Below, piece after piece: positions 5,415 to 6,001 of a stretch of 6,001 nucleotides of DNA; position 1 is the first letter of the stretch; each line of letters starts with the position of its first letter. The stretch spans positions 1-6,001 of the forward strand of contig JABDJF010000769.1 in NCBI GenBank assembly GCA_013002645.1. Reading direction: 5' to 3'. The translations under genes were made by a program, and so were the position numbers. The notes below the pieces were generated by a model. The model was not told the origin of the DNA. It saw nothing but the letters and a program-made list of their open reading frames with translations, and searched no databases. This DNA comes from Myxococcales bacterium. Its GTDB lineage: Bacteria > Myxococcota_A > Polyangia > Polyangiales > Houyiibacteriaceae.

Positions 5415-6001
5415 TGCGAATTGAAATCGTCACGCTGTTTCCGGAAATTTTCGACGTCCTGCGCGCGGGGCTGCTCGGCAAAGCCCAAGACGCGGGCACG
5501 GTCGACGTGCACGCCATCACACCTCGCGAGTTCAGCACGGATCGCCACCGAACCGTCGACGACAGCCCGTACGGAGGTGGCAGCGGCATGGTTCTCATGC
5601 CCGGCCCAATCGCCGAAGCCCTCGACCATCTCGACGAAGCACGGGGAGGGCAGCCGACACGCCGCGTGCTCCTCACCCCGCAAGGCACGCGTTTCTCCCA
5701 AGCGCACGCGCGCCGGTTCTCAGAGCTTGGTTCGTTGACGCTCGTCTGCGGCCGCTACGAGGGCTTCGACGAACGCATTCGCGGGCTGGCCGACGAAGAG
5801 GTTTCGCTCGGTGATTTCGTTTTGCTCGGCGGTGAGACCGCCGCACTTGCAGTGATCGAAGCCACCGTGCGGTTGCTGCCAGGCGTCCTCGGAAACGAAG
5901 CGTCGGCCGGCGACGAATCACACGCCGACGGTCTCTTGGAGTACCCGCAGTACACCCGCCCGGAGGAGTTTCGCGGCGAAAAAGTTCCCGACATCCTCCG
6001 C
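5414..6001 (+). CDS. trmD: tRNA (guanine37-N1)-methyltransferase TrmD, 3' end beyond window
   Basis: Trefoil-knot SPOUT methyltransferase that uses SAM to make m1G at tRNA position 37, preventing frameshifting. Only the first 196 residues are in the window; the full protein is usually about 230-260 residues, so roughly 40 or more are missing. The N-terminus RIEIVTLFPEIFDVL is standard. Other blocks are HRTVDDSPYGGGSGM (45-59), LLTPQGTRFS (86-95), VCGRYEGFDERI (111-122), SLGDFVLLGGE (131-141), RLLPGVLGN (153-161) and GLLEYPQYTRP (173-183). These cover the SAM-binding knot and the start of the C-terminal tRNA-binding domain. The ATG overlaps the rimM stop by one base. In the region of the catalytic Asp (DSF in E. 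coli-type enzymes) the sequence reads DES (167-169), with Glu at the aligned position. Confidence 0.97.
   Translation, partial: MRIEIVTLFPEIFDVLRAGLLGKAQDAGTVDVHAITPREFSTDRHRTVDDSPYGGGSGMVLMPGPIAEALDHLDEARGGQPTRRVLLTPQGTRFSQAHARRFSELGSLTLVCGRYEGFDERIRGLADEEVSLGDFVLLGGETAALAVIEATVRLLPGVLGNEASAGDESHADGLLEYPQYTRPEEFRGEKVPDILR

Overview
The window is GC-rich bacterial chromosome, coding on both strands with short intergenic gaps. It carries a radical-SAM arsenosugar protein, a stand-alone coenzyme-B12-binding mutase subunit, a tetraheme c-type cytochrome fused to a 5'-nucleotidase-like domain, and the widespread rpsP-khpA-rimM-trmD cluster. This mix suggests a Gram-negative bacterium of the Myxococcota or the former Deltaproteobacteria. 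That placement is inferred from gene content and base composition; no rRNA or other decisive marker is present.

Layout from left to right. An arsS-like radical SAM gene (+) runs from 14 to 1099, and its start may lie further upstream. It converges on a P-loop kinase of the plant-type D-glycerate 3-kinase / yeast Tda10 family (-), 1154-2083. A 153-bp divergent gap (2084-2236) follows, most of it filled by a nested set of inverted repeats (2101-2205) that folds on paper into a cloverleaf. Next is a 137-residue cobalamin-binding subunit of a methylmalonyl-CoA-mutase-type enzyme (+), 2237-2650. Only 24 bp later, in convergent orientation, is a 504-residue tetraheme cytochrome (-), 2675-4189. A second divergent gap (4190-4319) holds a good sigma-70-type promoter and a 5'-UTR hairpin for the ribosomal cluster: rpsP (4320-4583), khpA (4596-4841), rimM (4875-5414) and trmD (5414 to beyond the window edge).

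The right-hand cluster is one functional unit for ribosome assembly and tRNA modification: ribosomal protein S16, a KH-domain RNA-binding protein, the 16S maturation factor RimM and the tRNA m1G37 methyltransferase TrmD. rimM and trmD overlap by one base. trmD is open to the window edge. ffh, a common first gene of this cluster in other bacteria, is not beside rpsP here; the divergent cytochrome gene takes its place. The left-hand genes are separate metabolic genes with no evident shared pathway.

The observations most worth following are the cloverleaf-like element at 2101-2205, the cytochrome's degenerate phosphoesterase domain, and two proteins whose families I recall as including selenocysteine members but which use cysteine here. 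No mobile element, CRISPR array, tRNA or rRNA was seen, and no gene-free stretch exceeds 300 bases. Between the converging ends at 2651-2674 I see no convincing terminator.
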